Shown here: piece by piece, positions 51,354-59,896 of the stretch
How positions within the stretch are numbered: the stretch's first letter is position 1
Layout of the letters: every line of letters starts with the position of its first letter
Assembly (NCBI GenBank): GCA_910577935.1
Contig: CAJTOT010000001.1
Coordinates: forward strand, 62,001 to 126,000
Source: an uncultured Hungatella sp.
GTDB lineage: Bacteria > Bacillota > Clostridia > Lachnospirales > Lachnospiraceae
Direction of reading: 5' to 3'
Length of the DNA: 64,000 nt
Notes under the pieces: generated by a model
The model's input: only the letters and a program-made list of their open reading frames with translations
Database searches by the model: none
Told to the model about the DNA's origin: nothing
Program-made: the position numbers and the translations under genes

Positions 51354-51366
51354 ATAGTCTCCTTAG

Positions 51367-51407
51367 GACAAAAGCCATCTCGCCAGAAGCGAGACGGCTT
51401 TTGTGTC
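51367..51407 (-). terminator. Terminator of the gmk-rpoZ transcript
   Basis: On the minus strand the AAAAGCC...CTCGC arm (51389-51405) pairs with GCGAG...GGCTTTT (51369-51383) around a short loop, with T residues on the exit side. It lies between rpoZ and rimO. Confidence 0.8.
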
Positions 51408-51439
51408 CTTGCCCGCAGGCCTTGTCAATCTGCACCTGC

Positions 51440-51757
51440 TTAATCGCTCTGCTGTTCTTCCAGGGCTGTCTCTGCCGGGGAATCCCCGCTCTCAGAACCG
51501 TTGTCCTCCAGGGCTTCCTCCTCCGAATCGTCCTCGCTGAGGATCTTTACCTTGGACTGATACAGCTCCTCAACCGCCACTGACAGAGGCTTCTTTCTGT
51601 CGGAATAGACCATGGCCTCCTCCCCGGCGATAAGCTGCCTTGCCCTTTTGGCTGTGGCGATGACGATGGAATAACGGCTCTGGACCACCGGCTCCTCGCC
51701 GGGCTCCACGCCGCTGTTCACCGCGTTGATCAGGTCCGTGTATGATGGATGTAACAT
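51440..51757 (-). CDS. rpoZ: RNA polymerase omega subunit
   Basis: The 105-residue protein starts MLHPSYTDLINAVNSGVEPG, has the core RYSIVIATAKRARQLIAGEE and KPLSVAVEELYQSKVKIL, and ends in a long acidic tail of about 30 residues rich in Glu and Ser, which is longer than in many relatives. Omega helps assembly of RNA polymerase. It follows gmk by 31 bases, the usual Firmicutes order. Confidence 0.92.
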   Translation of the reverse strand: MLHPSYTDLINAVNSGVEPGEEPVVQSRYSIVIATAKRARQLIAGEEAMVYSDRKKPLSVAVEELYQSKVKILSEDDSEEEALEDNGSESGDSPAETALEEQQSD

Positions 51758-51788
51758 ATCTGATACCTCTCTTTCTGAAATTGTGATC

Positions 51789-52409
51789 CTATACGGCGCT
51801 CAACTCGGATTTCATCTGCTCAATAAAATCCAGATTGCCGCTGACTCTGCGGTGCTGGGCCTGAATCAGCTGATGCATGGCCTCCACGCAGTCCTCCAGC
51901 TTGTCATTGATCAAAATGTAGTCGTAGGAAGTTATCCCCTCGGCCTCCTCCGCTGCCCGGTGAAGCCGCTGCCGGATAACCTCCATGGTCTCCGTGCCCC
52001 TGCCCACAAGGCGTCGCTTCAGCTCGTCGGCGCTGGGAGGCGTTACAAAGAGAAGCAGGGCCTCCGGAAACCTCTCCTTAATCTTAAGCGCGCCCTGAAT
52101 CTCTATCTCCAGGATCACGTCCCTGCCGTCGGCCATCTGCTGGAACACATACTGTCTGGGAGTCCCGTAATAATTATTGACATACCGGGCGTGTTCAATC
52201 AGCTGCTCCTCTTCGATCATCTGCTCAAACTTCTCCCGGCTCACGAAAAAGTACTCTCTTCCGTCCTTTTCTCCCTCACGGGGCATCCTTGTGGTGGCTG
52301 ATATGGACAGCGCGTAATTGTGGTATTTCTCCAGCATAGCCTTGATCAGCGTTCCCTTCCCCGCTCCCGAAAAGCCGGACACCACGATGAGTATCCCCTG
52401 TTCACTCAT
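51789..52409 (-). CDS. gmk: Guanylate kinase
   Basis: The enzyme phosphorylates GMP to GDP. The P-loop is VVSGFSGAGKGTLI; the GMP-binding segment has SATTRMPREGEKDGREYFF, followed by HARYVNNYYGTP and ILEIEIQGALKIKE. The length of about 206 residues is normal. I start it at ATG 52409 (MSEQGILI), with AGGAG 9 bases upstream. The gene before it, yicC, is separated by a structured element where remA is commonly found in relatives. Confidence 0.96.
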   Translation of the reverse strand: MSEQGILIVVSGFSGAGKGTLIKAMLEKYHNYALSISATTRMPREGEKDGREYFFVSREKFEQMIEEEQLIEHARYVNNYYGTPRQYVFQQMADGRDVILEIEIQGALKIKERFPEALLLFVTPPSADELKRRLVGRGTETMEVIRQRLHRAAEEAEGITSYDYILINDKLEDCVEAMHQLIQAQHRRVSGNLDFIEQMKSELSAV

Positions 52410-52435
52410 ATCCGTCAACTCCTATTCGATAATGT

Positions 52436-52606
52436 TGGGGGCAAAAGGTGTTTTGACCCCTGATGTCTACGGATTGTTCCGCGCTGCGCGCTCTCACAAT
52501 CCTAAAAACATTCAAAATTCGCCCTGACGGGCTACTTTTTCATGTTTTTGCGGGTCCCAAAGTCATGTATCGACATGCGAGCATGTCATACATGACCTTT
52601 TGACCC
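52436..52606. repeat. Multi-hairpin intergenic element between yicC and gmk
   Basis: About 170 bases hold four nested or consecutive inverted repeats: a palindrome-like GGGG-CAAAA/TTTTG-CCCC at 52437-52460; GGATTGT with ACAATCC (52471-52502) enclosing GCGC-rich bases; AAAAACAT with ATGTTTTT (52504-52549) enclosing GCCC/GGGC; and a long hairpin at 52552-52606 pairing AAAGTCATGTAT...GACATGC with GCATGTC...ATACATGAC. Both ends carry TTTTGACCC. No reading frame of note crosses it. It looks like a small mobile or regulatory repeat of the MITE or REP type rather than a plain terminator. Confidence 0.7.
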
Positions 52607-52611
52607 TGACA

Positions 52612-53490
52612 TCATTCAATATTCTGAATCTGCTCTCTGACCTTCTCGATCTCCGTCTTCAGGGCGATGGCACGGTCCGATATCTCCAGGTCATTGGCCT
52701 TGGACAGGATGGTGTTGGCCTCCCTGTTCATCTCCTGGGCGATAAAGTCCAGCTTTCTCCCCACGGTTCCCCCGGCCTTCAGCTCATTTCTGGTGTGCTG
52801 GATATGACTTCGGAGCCTTACCGTCTCCTCGTCCACGCAGACCTTGTCCGCGAAGATGGTGACCTCCGTGGCGATGCGGCTCTCGTCTATGGAGGCGGTG
52901 CCCAGCAGCTCTTTCACCTTCTCCTCCAGCTTCGCCCTGTACGCCGCCACAACCTCCGGCGACCGCTGTTCCACCCAGTCCACCAGCTCCGTCATATAGT
53001 CCAGCTTGCCCAGAAGATCCCGCCTTAAGTTCTCTCCCTCCACGGCGCGGCTCTCCACAAACTGTTCTGCGGCAGACTCCACGGCCTGGGATAGTATCTT
53101 CCATATGGTCTCCTCGTCCTCCTCCGCCTGGGCCATGGACAGCACCTCCGGCATCCTGCCGAGAACGGTGGCGGTCACATCATTTTCTATAGCTAATTCC
53201 TCGCTCATCTTCTTAAAATACTGTACATACTCTGCCGCCAGAGCTTCGTTATACTTCAGACAAAGCCTCTCCTCCGTATAATCTTCATAATTGATAAACA
53301 CATCTACTTTGCCCCGCTGAATATAGTTCTTCAGCATATTCCGGATCGCCGACTCAAAATAATTGAATTTCTTCGGCACCTTGATGCTCAGATCCAGATA
53401 TCGGTGATTCACCGCCTTCATCTCCACGGTAATCTTGTACTGGTCTGTCACCTTCTCACACCTGCCGAATCCCGTCATGCTCCGTATCAT
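52612..53490 (-). CDS. yicC: YicC-family endoribonuclease
   Basis: The 292-residue protein starts MIRSMTGFGRCE and has the typical N-terminal SVEMKAVNHRYLDLSIKVP-like segment and a C-terminal DUF1732-type part with GRKLDFIAQEMNREANTILSK (split here as GRKLDFIAQEMN and REANTILSK). YicC proteins are RNA-binding endoribonucleases in E. coli and Bacillus (YloC). I start it at ATG 53490, with GAGAGG upstream; the frame runs to 53556. It lies before gmk, the usual order, though without remA between. Confidence 0.92.
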   Translation of the reverse strand: MIRSMTGFGRCEKVTDQYKITVEMKAVNHRYLDLSIKVPKKFNYFESAIRNMLKNYIQRGKVDVFINYEDYTEERLCLKYNEALAAEYVQYFKKMSEELAIENDVTATVLGRMPEVLSMAQAEEDEETIWKILSQAVESAAEQFVESRAVEGENLRRDLLGKLDYMTELVDWVEQRSPEVVAAYRAKLEEKVKELLGTASIDESRIATEVTIFADKVCVDEETVRLRSHIQHTRNELKAGGTVGRKLDFIAQEMNREANTILSKANDLEISDRAIALKTEIEKVREQIQNIE

Positions 53491-53559
53491 CGGTAAACCA
53501 GCCTCTCTTTCGTCATAGATACACTTCATTATAAGGCAAATGGAAAAACAAGTCAATGT

Positions 53560-54156
53560 TTATCTGTTATGGGCCCAGCGAAGAAAGGTGTCCTGGGCAA
53601 TTCCCAGCTGCTTCGCCGCCTCCCTGGAGGTGATAGTCCGCTTCTCCCACTCTGCTTTCAGTGTGTAAAACTGGATAGGCACCTCTTTCCTGGGTCTTCC
53701 GAACTGAACCCCTCTCATCCTCGCCGCCTCTATGCCTTCCTTCTGCCTCTGCCTGATATTTTCACGCTCCGTCTGGGCGACATAAGACAGTATCTGCAGT
53801 ACCAGGTCCGCCACAAAGGTTCCCGTCAGATCCGCTCCTGCCTTTCTGGTGTCCAGAAGAGGCATGTCCAGAACCACAATGTCCGCCTGTATCTCCTTGG
53901 TGATGATCCTCCACTGGTTCAATATCTCGTCATAATCCCGCCCCAGGCGGTCGATAGACTTCACCACCAGAACATCCTCCGGCCGCAGCCTGCGCAGCAG
54001 ACGGCGGTACTGGGGACGGTTGAAATCCTTTCCGCTCAGTTTATCCATATAAATCTTGTTTTCCGAGATGGAATACTCCTGGAGCGCGATGAGCTGCCTG
54101 TCCTCACACTGCTCTTTGGTAGATACCCTGACATATCCGTACATTGTTCCTGCCAT
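53560..54156 (-). CDS. Serine recombinase (resolvase/invertase type)
   Basis: The 198-residue protein has the catalytic Ser in YGYVRVSTKEQ, the arginines in DRLGRD (about 69-74) and the long E helix (IRQRQKEGIEAARMRG), followed by a helix-turn-helix end (TSREAAKQLGIAQDTFLRW). It is of the small resolvase size (TnpR/Hin) with no large C-terminal domain. No transposase, inverted repeats or obvious res site lies next to it, so it appears to be a lone chromosomal recombinase. AAAGGAGG lies 7 bases before the ATG. It is divergent from rqcH. Confidence 0.9.
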   Translation of the reverse strand: MAGTMYGYVRVSTKEQCEDRQLIALQEYSISENKIYMDKLSGKDFNRPQYRRLLRRLRPEDVLVVKSIDRLGRDYDEILNQWRIITKEIQADIVVLDMPLLDTRKAGADLTGTFVADLVLQILSYVAQTERENIRQRQKEGIEAARMRGVQFGRPRKEVPIQFYTLKAEWEKRTITSREAAKQLGIAQDTFLRWAHNR

Positions 54157-54298
54157 AAAACTTCCTCCTTTGTCGTTTTTTCTGTCCTCATGTTGGTAGG
54201 TGTCAAATATAACATCTTATATGTTACATGATGCCGGGGTTAAAAAGTTGTACTTTGGAAGCCGCAGGATATCAACAGAGAACTATTGTTCAGTCTCC

Positions 54299-54327
54299 TT
54301 GTATCTTTTATCAAAGTCCTGTATAAT
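54299..54327 (+). promoter_or_regulatory. Sigma-A promoter of rqcH
   Basis: TTGTAT (54299-54304), 17 bases, TATAAT (54322-54327), 35 bases before the rqcH start. Confidence 0.65.
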
Positions 54328-54362
54328 AGCTATGTTGAAAAACAATAAAGGAGCAGCAAAAT

Positions 54363-56105
54363 ATGGCATTTGATGGAATTGTAATCGCGAATCTGACCAG
54401 AGACTTAAAAAAGAAACTGGAGGGCGGCAAAATCAACAAAATCGCCCAGCCCGAGAAAGACGAGCTTTTATTGACAGTTAAAAATAACCGGGAGAACCTG
54501 CGCCTTCTCATCTCCGCCAGTGCGAGCCTCCCCCTCATCTATTTTACGGAGAAGAACAAACCCAGTCCCCTGACCGCCCCAAACTTCTGCATGCTGCTGC
54601 GCAAGCATATCGGTACCGGGCGGATTCTTCAGGTGTCCCAGCCGGGCCTGGAGCGGATCATCGAATTCAGAATCGAGCACCTGGACGAGATGGGAGACTT
54701 ATGCCAGAAGAGGCTGATCGTAGAACTCATGGGCAAACACAGCAACATCATCTTCTGCCGGGAGGACGGGGTTATCCTGGACAGCATCAAGCATGTGTCC
54801 GCCCAGGTGAGCTCTGTGCGGGAGGTTCTCCCCGGCAGAAGCTACTTTATTCCCCGGACCTCGGAAAAAGGCGACCCGCTTCACATCCCGCCGGAAGAAT
54901 TCGCCCGCCTTATGAGGGAGACCCCGGCTCCTGTCCACAAGGCCCTCTACTTAAAGCTCACGGGCATCAGCCCTGTTATGGGGGAGGAACTGTGTCATCT
55001 GGCATCCATCGACGGGGAACACTCTGCCAGCCAGCTGTCGGAGGCGGAGCTGGTCCACCTCCACCGCACCGTCGCCTTGGTGATGGAGGACGTGGAAGGA
55101 GGAAAATTTTATCCCAATATCATTTACCGCCGCGGGGAACCTGTGGAGTTCTCCTCCCTTCCGCTCACCTGCTTTGACGGCGGGGACTACGAGACCAGAG
55201 AATTTGACAATATCAGCCTTCTCCTGGAGAACTATTATGCGGAGAAGAACACCCTCACCCGAATCCGCCAGAAGTCCGCGGACCTGCGGCGCGTGGTGCA
55301 GACTGCCCTTGACCGGAATTACAAAAAATACGACCTCCAGGTCAAGCAGTTGAAAGACACCCAAAAGCGGGATAAATACAAGGTCTACGGCGAACTTCTC
55401 AACACCTACGGCTATGAGCTTTCAGGCGGGGAAAAAGAATTGAAGTGCCTCAATTATTATACCGGCCAGGAGATACGCATCCCCCTGGACCCCCAGCTCA
55501 CCGCCAGGGAGAATTCCCAGAAATATTTTGACAGGTACAACAAGTTAAAGCGCACCTTTGAGGCCCTGTCCGACCTTACGCAAGAGACGAAGAAGGAGGT
55601 GGAGCACTTAGAGTCCATCAACACGGCTCTGGACATCGCCCTGAAGGAAGAAGACCTGGTGCAGATCAAGGAGGAGCTCACGGAGTACGGCTACATCAAG
55701 CGCCGCTACGGAGGAGGGAAAAAGCCGAAGATCACCAGCCGTCCCTTCCACTATATATCCTCAGACGGGTTCCACATCTATGTGGGCAAGAACAACTACC
55801 AGAACGAGGAGCTGACCTTCAAGACGGCGACGGGAAACGACTGGTGGTTCCACGCCAAAGGGATTCCCGGCTCCCATGTCATCGTGAAGGCGGAAGGAAA
55901 AGAACTCCCCGACAGGGTCTTCGAGGAGGCGGGCGCTCTCGCGGCCTACTATTCCAAGGGGCGGGGAAACAACAAGGTGGAGATCGATTATATACAGAAA
56001 AAACATGTGAAAAAAGCTGCCGGAGGGGCCCCCGGCTTTGTGATCTACCACACCAACTACTCTCTCCTGGCAGATCCCAAAAAACTGCCGGAGGAAGCGG
56101 ATTGA
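54363..56105 (+). CDS. rqcH: Ribosome quality control protein RqcH (NFACT family)
   Basis: RqcH binds stalled 50S subunits and directs C-terminal alanine tailing of nascent chains. The protein has the NFACT-N domain (about 1-180, MAFDGIVIANLTRDLKKKLE and the SIKHVSAQVSSVREVLPG region), a middle helix-hairpin-helix and coiled-coil part, and the C-terminal NFACT-R domain (about 445-560) with DGFHIYVGKNNYQNEEL, NDWWFHAKGIPGSHVI and GNNKVEIDYIQKKHVKK. The 580-residue length is normal. It was earlier annotated as fibronectin-binding protein. GGAG lies 8 bases upstream of the ATG. Confidence 0.94.
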   Translation: MAFDGIVIANLTRDLKKKLEGGKINKIAQPEKDELLLTVKNNRENLRLLISASASLPLIYFTEKNKPSPLTAPNFCMLLRKHIGTGRILQVSQPGLERIIEFRIEHLDEMGDLCQKRLIVELMGKHSNIIFCREDGVILDSIKHVSAQVSSVREVLPGRSYFIPRTSEKGDPLHIPPEEFARLMRETPAPVHKALYLKLTGISPVMGEELCHLASIDGEHSASQLSEAELVHLHRTVALVMEDVEGGKFYPNIIYRRGEPVEFSSLPLTCFDGGDYETREFDNISLLLENYYAEKNTLTRIRQKSADLRRVVQTALDRNYKKYDLQVKQLKDTQKRDKYKVYGELLNTYGYELSGGEKELKCLNYYTGQEIRIPLDPQLTARENSQKYFDRYNKLKRTFEALSDLTQETKKEVEHLESINTALDIALKEEDLVQIKEELTEYGYIKRRYGGGKKPKITSRPFHYISSDGFHIYVGKNNYQNEELTFKTATGNDWWFHAKGIPGSHVIVKAEGKELPDRVFEEAGALAAYYSKGRGNNKVEIDYIQKKHVKKAAGGAPGFVIYHTNYSLLADPKKLPEEAD

Positions 56106-56221
56106 TCCCCGGCGGACAGCCGCTGTTTTTTCTTTTCCTACAGCCTGGGGAGATTAAGATTTCCCCGGCCGCGACGATATAAAATACAGAGGCATTTTTA
56201 TGCGCGAAAGGGGGTACTGAT

Positions 56222-57190
56222 ATGAGTATCATGATGGTCACTTCCCTGAATACCTACACCCAAAATATGGAAATGAAGATGAAGTGGCAGAAAAGGCAGA
56301 CAGAAGATCTCGCCTCCCGGGAGATAACCTCCAAAACTTCCAAAAGCTCTGAAAGCTCCGGGGACGGCCAGGACAGCGCCGTGAGGAGGCAGCTGGAGGA
56401 TATCCGGGAATCTCAGAAGGATAATTCCGCCCAGATGGCCGCCCAGATCGATATGAAGCTGATGGCCGGAAAGCGGCTCTCCGCCAAGGAGATGGAGTAC
56501 CTAAAGGAGCACGACCCCGAGACCTACAAGAAGGCCAAGGCTGTGGAGATGGAGCGGGAAGCCTATGAGAGGGAACTGAAAAACTGCCGGACCAAGGAGG
56601 AGGTGCAGCGGGTCAAGGCCGCCCACGCCGCTGCCGGACTGGATCAGGTAAACAACATCAAGAACAATCCCAACATACCCAGCGGCAAGAAACTGGCTCT
56701 GATCAAGCAGGAGCTTTCCAAGTCCACGGCTCTGGAGGACTCTATGCGCTCCTTCGTAAAAAGCGGCGAATATAAGAAGCTGCCCACGGAGGCGGAGCGC
56801 TTAAAGGCCGAGAAGGATATGGAGGAGGCCAGGAAGGCGGAGCTGGGTCTGGACGAAGAATCCAAAGCCGAGAAGGCAGAGGAGAAAAAGGAAGAGACAG
56901 CAGAGCCTTCCGACCCGGACTCCCAGGTATCCGGAGAAGTCTCTTCCGCCGGCGAAGACCATGCCCCGGCAGAGGACACTGCCGCCGCAAAGGTCCTCTC
57001 CCGCTCTGAGACCATCAAAACCGGAGATGCAGCCGGGAAGGTTATCCCCCGGCAGAAGAAGACCCGCGCCCAGGCGGAGGTGACACCGGAAGCCCGCAAG
57101 GTCCGCCATGCCAGGGCCAGGGCGGCATACACCGCCGGCCGGCTGCAGATTGCCGAGACACAGACGCCGGTGATCGACATTAAAAAATAA
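56222..57190 (+). CDS. Charged, helical protein of unknown function
   Basis: The 322-residue product is very hydrophilic and rich in Lys, Glu and Ala, with helical stretches (about 40-230) and an acidic, low-complexity part at about 225-265. The N-terminus MSIMMVTSLNTYTQNMEMKM may form a short amphipathic helix; no signal or membrane segment is seen. The end is basic. AAGGGGG lies 7 bases before the ATG. It follows rqcH by 116 bases and ends in a strong terminator. I do not recognise the family. Confidence 0.72.
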   Translation: MSIMMVTSLNTYTQNMEMKMKWQKRQTEDLASREITSKTSKSSESSGDGQDSAVRRQLEDIRESQKDNSAQMAAQIDMKLMAGKRLSAKEMEYLKEHDPETYKKAKAVEMEREAYERELKNCRTKEEVQRVKAAHAAAGLDQVNNIKNNPNIPSGKKLALIKQELSKSTALEDSMRSFVKSGEYKKLPTEAERLKAEKDMEEARKAELGLDEESKAEKAEEKKEETAEPSDPDSQVSGEVSSAGEDHAPAEDTAAAKVLSRSETIKTGDAAGKVIPRQKKTRAQAEVTPEARKVRHARARAAYTAGRLQIAETQTPVIDIKK

Positions 57191-57235
57191 AAACAGCCCC
57201 AGGGCAGGATATCTCCTCTGCCCTGGGGCTGTTTT
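57190..57235. terminator. Bidirectional terminator between convergent genes
   Basis: An 18-base perfect stem (57190-57207 with 57218-57235, core ACAGCCCCAGGGCAG) and a 10-base loop has T tracts on both strands. It serves the charged-protein gene and serS, and its first bases overlap the stop codon at 57188-57190. Confidence 0.95.
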
Positions 57236-57292
57236 TCTGTTATTTACCCGGCAGGTCTGGCGGGGCGCTGCCCCGCTGGCCTTTTCGCCGGA

Positions 57293-58576
57293 TTATTTCC
57301 TGCGGAGCTCTGTCTTGCCGCCCATGTAAGGCTGGAGCGCCGCCGGGATCTTGACGCTTCCGTCTGCCTGAAGGTTGTTCTCCAAAAACGCGATGAGCAT
57401 GCGGGGCGGAGCTACCACCGTGTTGTTCAGCGTGTGGGCAAAATACTTGCCGTCCCCGCCTTTCACGCGGATTCTCAGCCTTCTCGCCTGGGCGTCGCCC
57501 AAGTTGGAGCAGGAGCCCACCTCGAAGTACTTCTTCTGGCGGGGAGACCATGCCTCCACGTCGCAGGACTTCACCTTCAAGTCGGCCAGGTCGCCGGAAC
57601 AGCACTCCAAGGTGCGGACCGGGATATCTAAAGAGCGGAACAGATCCACCGTGTTCTTCCACAGCTTTTCATACCACATGGGGGATTCCTCCGGCCTGCA
57701 CACCACGATCATCTCCTGCTTCTCAAACTGGTGGATGCGGTAAACTCCCCTCTCCTCGATGCCGTGGGCGCCTTTCTCTTTCCTGAAGCAGGGAGAATAG
57801 CTGGTGAGGGTCTTGGGGAGTTCCTCCTCCGCCGTGGTGGTGTCGATGAATTTGCCGATCATGGAGTGCTCGCTGGTCCCGATGAGATACAGGTCCTCCC
57901 CCTCGATCTTGTACATCATGGCATCCATCTCCGCGAAGGACATAACCCCTGTGACCACCTTGCTGCGGATCATGAAAGGCGGGATGCAGTAGGTAAAGCC
58001 TCTGTCGATCATGAAATCCCTGGCATAGGATATCACCGCGGAGTGAAGCCTCGCGATGTCTCCCATGAGATAGTAAAACCCGTTGCCGGCCACCTCTCCC
58101 GCAGCATCCAGATCGATGCCGTCGAAGGACTTCATAATGTCCGTGTGGTAGGGTATCTCAAAATCCGGGACCACAGGGTCTCCGAATTTCTCCAGCTCCA
58201 CATTCTCGCTGTCGTCTTTTCCGATGGGGACGCTGGGATCAATAATGTTGGGGATGGTCATCATAATCTTCAGTATCTTCTCTTCCAGCTCTTTCCCCTC
58301 CAGCTTCAGCTCCTCCAGACGGGCCGCGTTGGCTGTGACCTGAGCCTTCACTGCCTGGGCCTCCTCTTTCTTTCCCTGGGCCATGAGCTGCCCGATCTCC
58401 TTGGACAGCTTGTTCCTGGAGGCGCCGAGGCTGTCCGCCTCCGCCTTGACTTTCCGGTTCCTGGCATCCAGCTCAATAACTTCGTCTACCAGGGGAAGCT
58501 TGGCATCTTGAAATTTATTCCGGATATTCTGCTTTACCGTCTCCGGATTCTCCCTGACAAATCTGATATCTAACAT
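57293..58576 (-). CDS. serS: Seryl-tRNA synthetase
   Basis: The 427-residue class II enzyme has the N-terminal coiled-coil tRNA-binding arm (about 30-105), motif 2 in SPCFRKEKGAHGIEERGVYRIHQF (seen as FRKEKGAHGIEERG and YRIHQFEK) and motif 3 in GDGKYFAHTLNNTVVAPPRM (read as NNTVVAPPRMLIAFLEN). It charges tRNA-Ser with serine. The ATG at 58576 has AGGAGG 5 bases upstream. The leader is only about 70 bases from a TATAAT at 58641-58646, so there is no room for a T-box. Confidence 0.95.
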   Translation of the reverse strand: MLDIRFVRENPETVKQNIRNKFQDAKLPLVDEVIELDARNRKVKAEADSLGASRNKLSKEIGQLMAQGKKEEAQAVKAQVTANAARLEELKLEGKELEEKILKIMMTIPNIIDPSVPIGKDDSENVELEKFGDPVVPDFEIPYHTDIMKSFDGIDLDAAGEVAGNGFYYLMGDIARLHSAVISYARDFMIDRGFTYCIPPFMIRSKVVTGVMSFAEMDAMMYKIEGEDLYLIGTSEHSMIGKFIDTTTAEEELPKTLTSYSPCFRKEKGAHGIEERGVYRIHQFEKQEMIVVCRPEESPMWYEKLWKNTVDLFRSLDIPVRTLECCSGDLADLKVKSCDVEAWSPRQKKYFEVGSCSNLGDAQARRLRIRVKGGDGKYFAHTLNNTVVAPPRMLIAFLENNLQADGSVKIPAALQPYMGGKTELRRK

Positions 58577-58704
58577 AATCTCCTCCTATAGCATCCCGCT
58601 TTTTAAGTTGTCCTGTTTCCGGGAAATTCTGCTGTGTGTGATTATACATCACTTTTAAAAGAAATAAAACCCCTATTCGACACAAAAAATTTTTTTGGAA
58701 TTTG

Positions 58705-58734
58705 AACACATGAGAGCGTTTTCCACATATGATA
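58705..58734 (+). promoter_or_regulatory. Candidate sporulation (sigma-K-like) promoter
   Basis: AACA (58705-58708), 17 bases, CATATGATA (58726-58734) fits the sigma-K pattern (AC near -35, CATANNNTA near -10). It lies about 40 bases before the DUF4397 protein gene. No good sigma-A promoter is seen at this place. The match is by eye and could be chance. Confidence 0.4.
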
Positions 58735-58777
58735 TACCATAGCGTTTGCGTCAGCAATCAAACAGAAAGGAATGCCT

Positions 58778-59833
58778 ATGTATATTGATCGGAACGGTAT
58801 GAATCTCACCCGCTCTCTCTCAGACAACACGGACGGAACACAGACGGCAGAGAACGCCCAGACCTCCGCAGACAACTCTCCGGGATATTTCCCTAATTCT
58901 CCGGACACCCCCTCCTGGGGACCGCCAAGCGGAAGCGACAATTCCCCCGGATACTTCCCCGTCTCTCCCGACACCCCCTCCTGGGGACCGCCAAGCGGAG
59001 GCGACAATTCCCCCGGATACTTCCCCGTCTCTCCCGACACCCCCTCCTGGGGACCGCCAAGCGGAGGAAACAACAATAACAATCAGGGAGGCAACAACCG
59101 TCCTGTCATCATCGTTCCGGGACAAAGCGGCTGCTTTAGCTGCAACACCGGCTCCGGCTGCTTTAACTGCAGCACCGGCTCCGGCACAGCCGCCACCGTG
59201 CGCTTCCTGCACGCCGCCGTCAACCAGCCTGCCCTCAATGTAAGACTGGGAAACAGCACGGTGATCAATAACATGCAGTTTGGCAATTCCACCCCCTACT
59301 ATCGGGACAGCAACAGCCAGAGCACCCTGGTGACAGTCATCAGCGCCCAGACAGGACGCACTCTGTTCCAGCGGTATATCAATTTCTCGGGAGGCACTTC
59401 CTACACCGTGTCCATCATAAACGACGGATCGGGAATCACCCTGTTTACGCTGACAGACACACCCTGCAACTACCGGAATTCCGGCTGTCTCAGGGCCGTA
59501 AACCTGTCCCCCAACAGCGGCGCCGTGGATATCTTCCTGTCAGGATACGGGCGGATCTTCCAGGGGCTTAACCAGATGAGCGTATCCGGTTACAACGCGG
59601 TCCGAAGCGGCTCCTACCGGGTCTCCGTGTCCGAAGCCCTGCCCTGCTCCAACAGCAATTCTGTATTCATGGGAAACGGATACGTGGAATGCAACAACAC
59701 GCGCATCGCCATCATGGACACTGCTGCCTTAAGTGTGATGAGCGGCGTAACCTACACCCTGTATATCATCGGTCTTGCCTACCAGTTCCCGGCCGTGCAG
59801 ATTCTGGCCCTGGAAAGCGACCTGGTATACTGA
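58778..59833 (+). CDS. DUF4397-domain protein with a tandem-repeat N-terminus
   Basis: The 351-residue product begins MYIDRNGMNLTRSLSDN, then has three 22-residue repeats (58871-59068), an Asn/Gly-rich linker, two Cys-rich turns (GCFSCNTGSGCFNCSTGSG) and a C-terminal beta-rich region with two DUF4397-like modules (ATVRFLHAAVNQPALNVRLG, and later LRAVNLSPNSGAVDIFLSGY). There is no signal peptide or anchor, so export by the Sec route is unlikely; with the sigma-K-like promoter this suggests a spore coat or exosporium protein made in the mother cell. The start at ATG 58778 has AAAGGA 7 bases upstream; ATG 58772 is too close to it. Confidence 0.85.
   Translation: MYIDRNGMNLTRSLSDNTDGTQTAENAQTSADNSPGYFPNSPDTPSWGPPSGSDNSPGYFPVSPDTPSWGPPSGGDNSPGYFPVSPDTPSWGPPSGGNNNNNQGGNNRPVIIVPGQSGCFSCNTGSGCFNCSTGSGTAATVRFLHAAVNQPALNVRLGNSTVINNMQFGNSTPYYRDSNSQSTLVTVISAQTGRTLFQRYINFSGGTSYTVSIINDGSGITLFTLTDTPCNYRNSGCLRAVNLSPNSGAVDIFLSGYGRIFQGLNQMSVSGYNAVRSGSYRVSVSEALPCSNSNSVFMGNGYVECNNTRIAIMDTAALSVMSGVTYTLYIIGLAYQFPAVQILALESDLVY
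58871..59068 (+). repeat. Three tandem 66-base coding repeats
   Basis: Units at 58871-58936, 58937-59002 and 59003-59068 each encode 22 residues starting DNSPGYFP and containing SPDTPSWGPPSG. Units 2 and 3 are almost identical in bases, so copy number may vary between strains. Confidence 0.95.
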
Positions 59834-59845
59834 CCCTGATATGTG

Positions 59846-59880
59846 AAACAGGACGGCTAAATGGGCCGCCCTGTTTTCTT
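59846..59880 (+). terminator. Terminator of the DUF4397 gene
   Basis: AAACAGGACGGC pairs with GCCGCCCTGTTT (one mismatch) around a 7-base loop, followed by TTCTTTTT. Confidence 0.9.
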
Positions 59881-59896
59881 TTTGGCTCATATAAAC

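Noticed and set aside
58577..58777. A possible T-box leader before serS
   Set aside because: The likely transcription start leaves only about 60-70 bases of leader, and I see no T-box sequence or terminator pair.
58871..59068. Regular repeats that might be a CRISPR array
   Set aside because: The units are contiguous, in frame, 66 bases long and without spacers; they are coding repeats of the DUF4397 protein.
58820..59212. A 130-codon minus-strand frame with Gly-rich repeats
   Set aside because: It is the mirror of the coding repeats on the plus strand and has no start signals.
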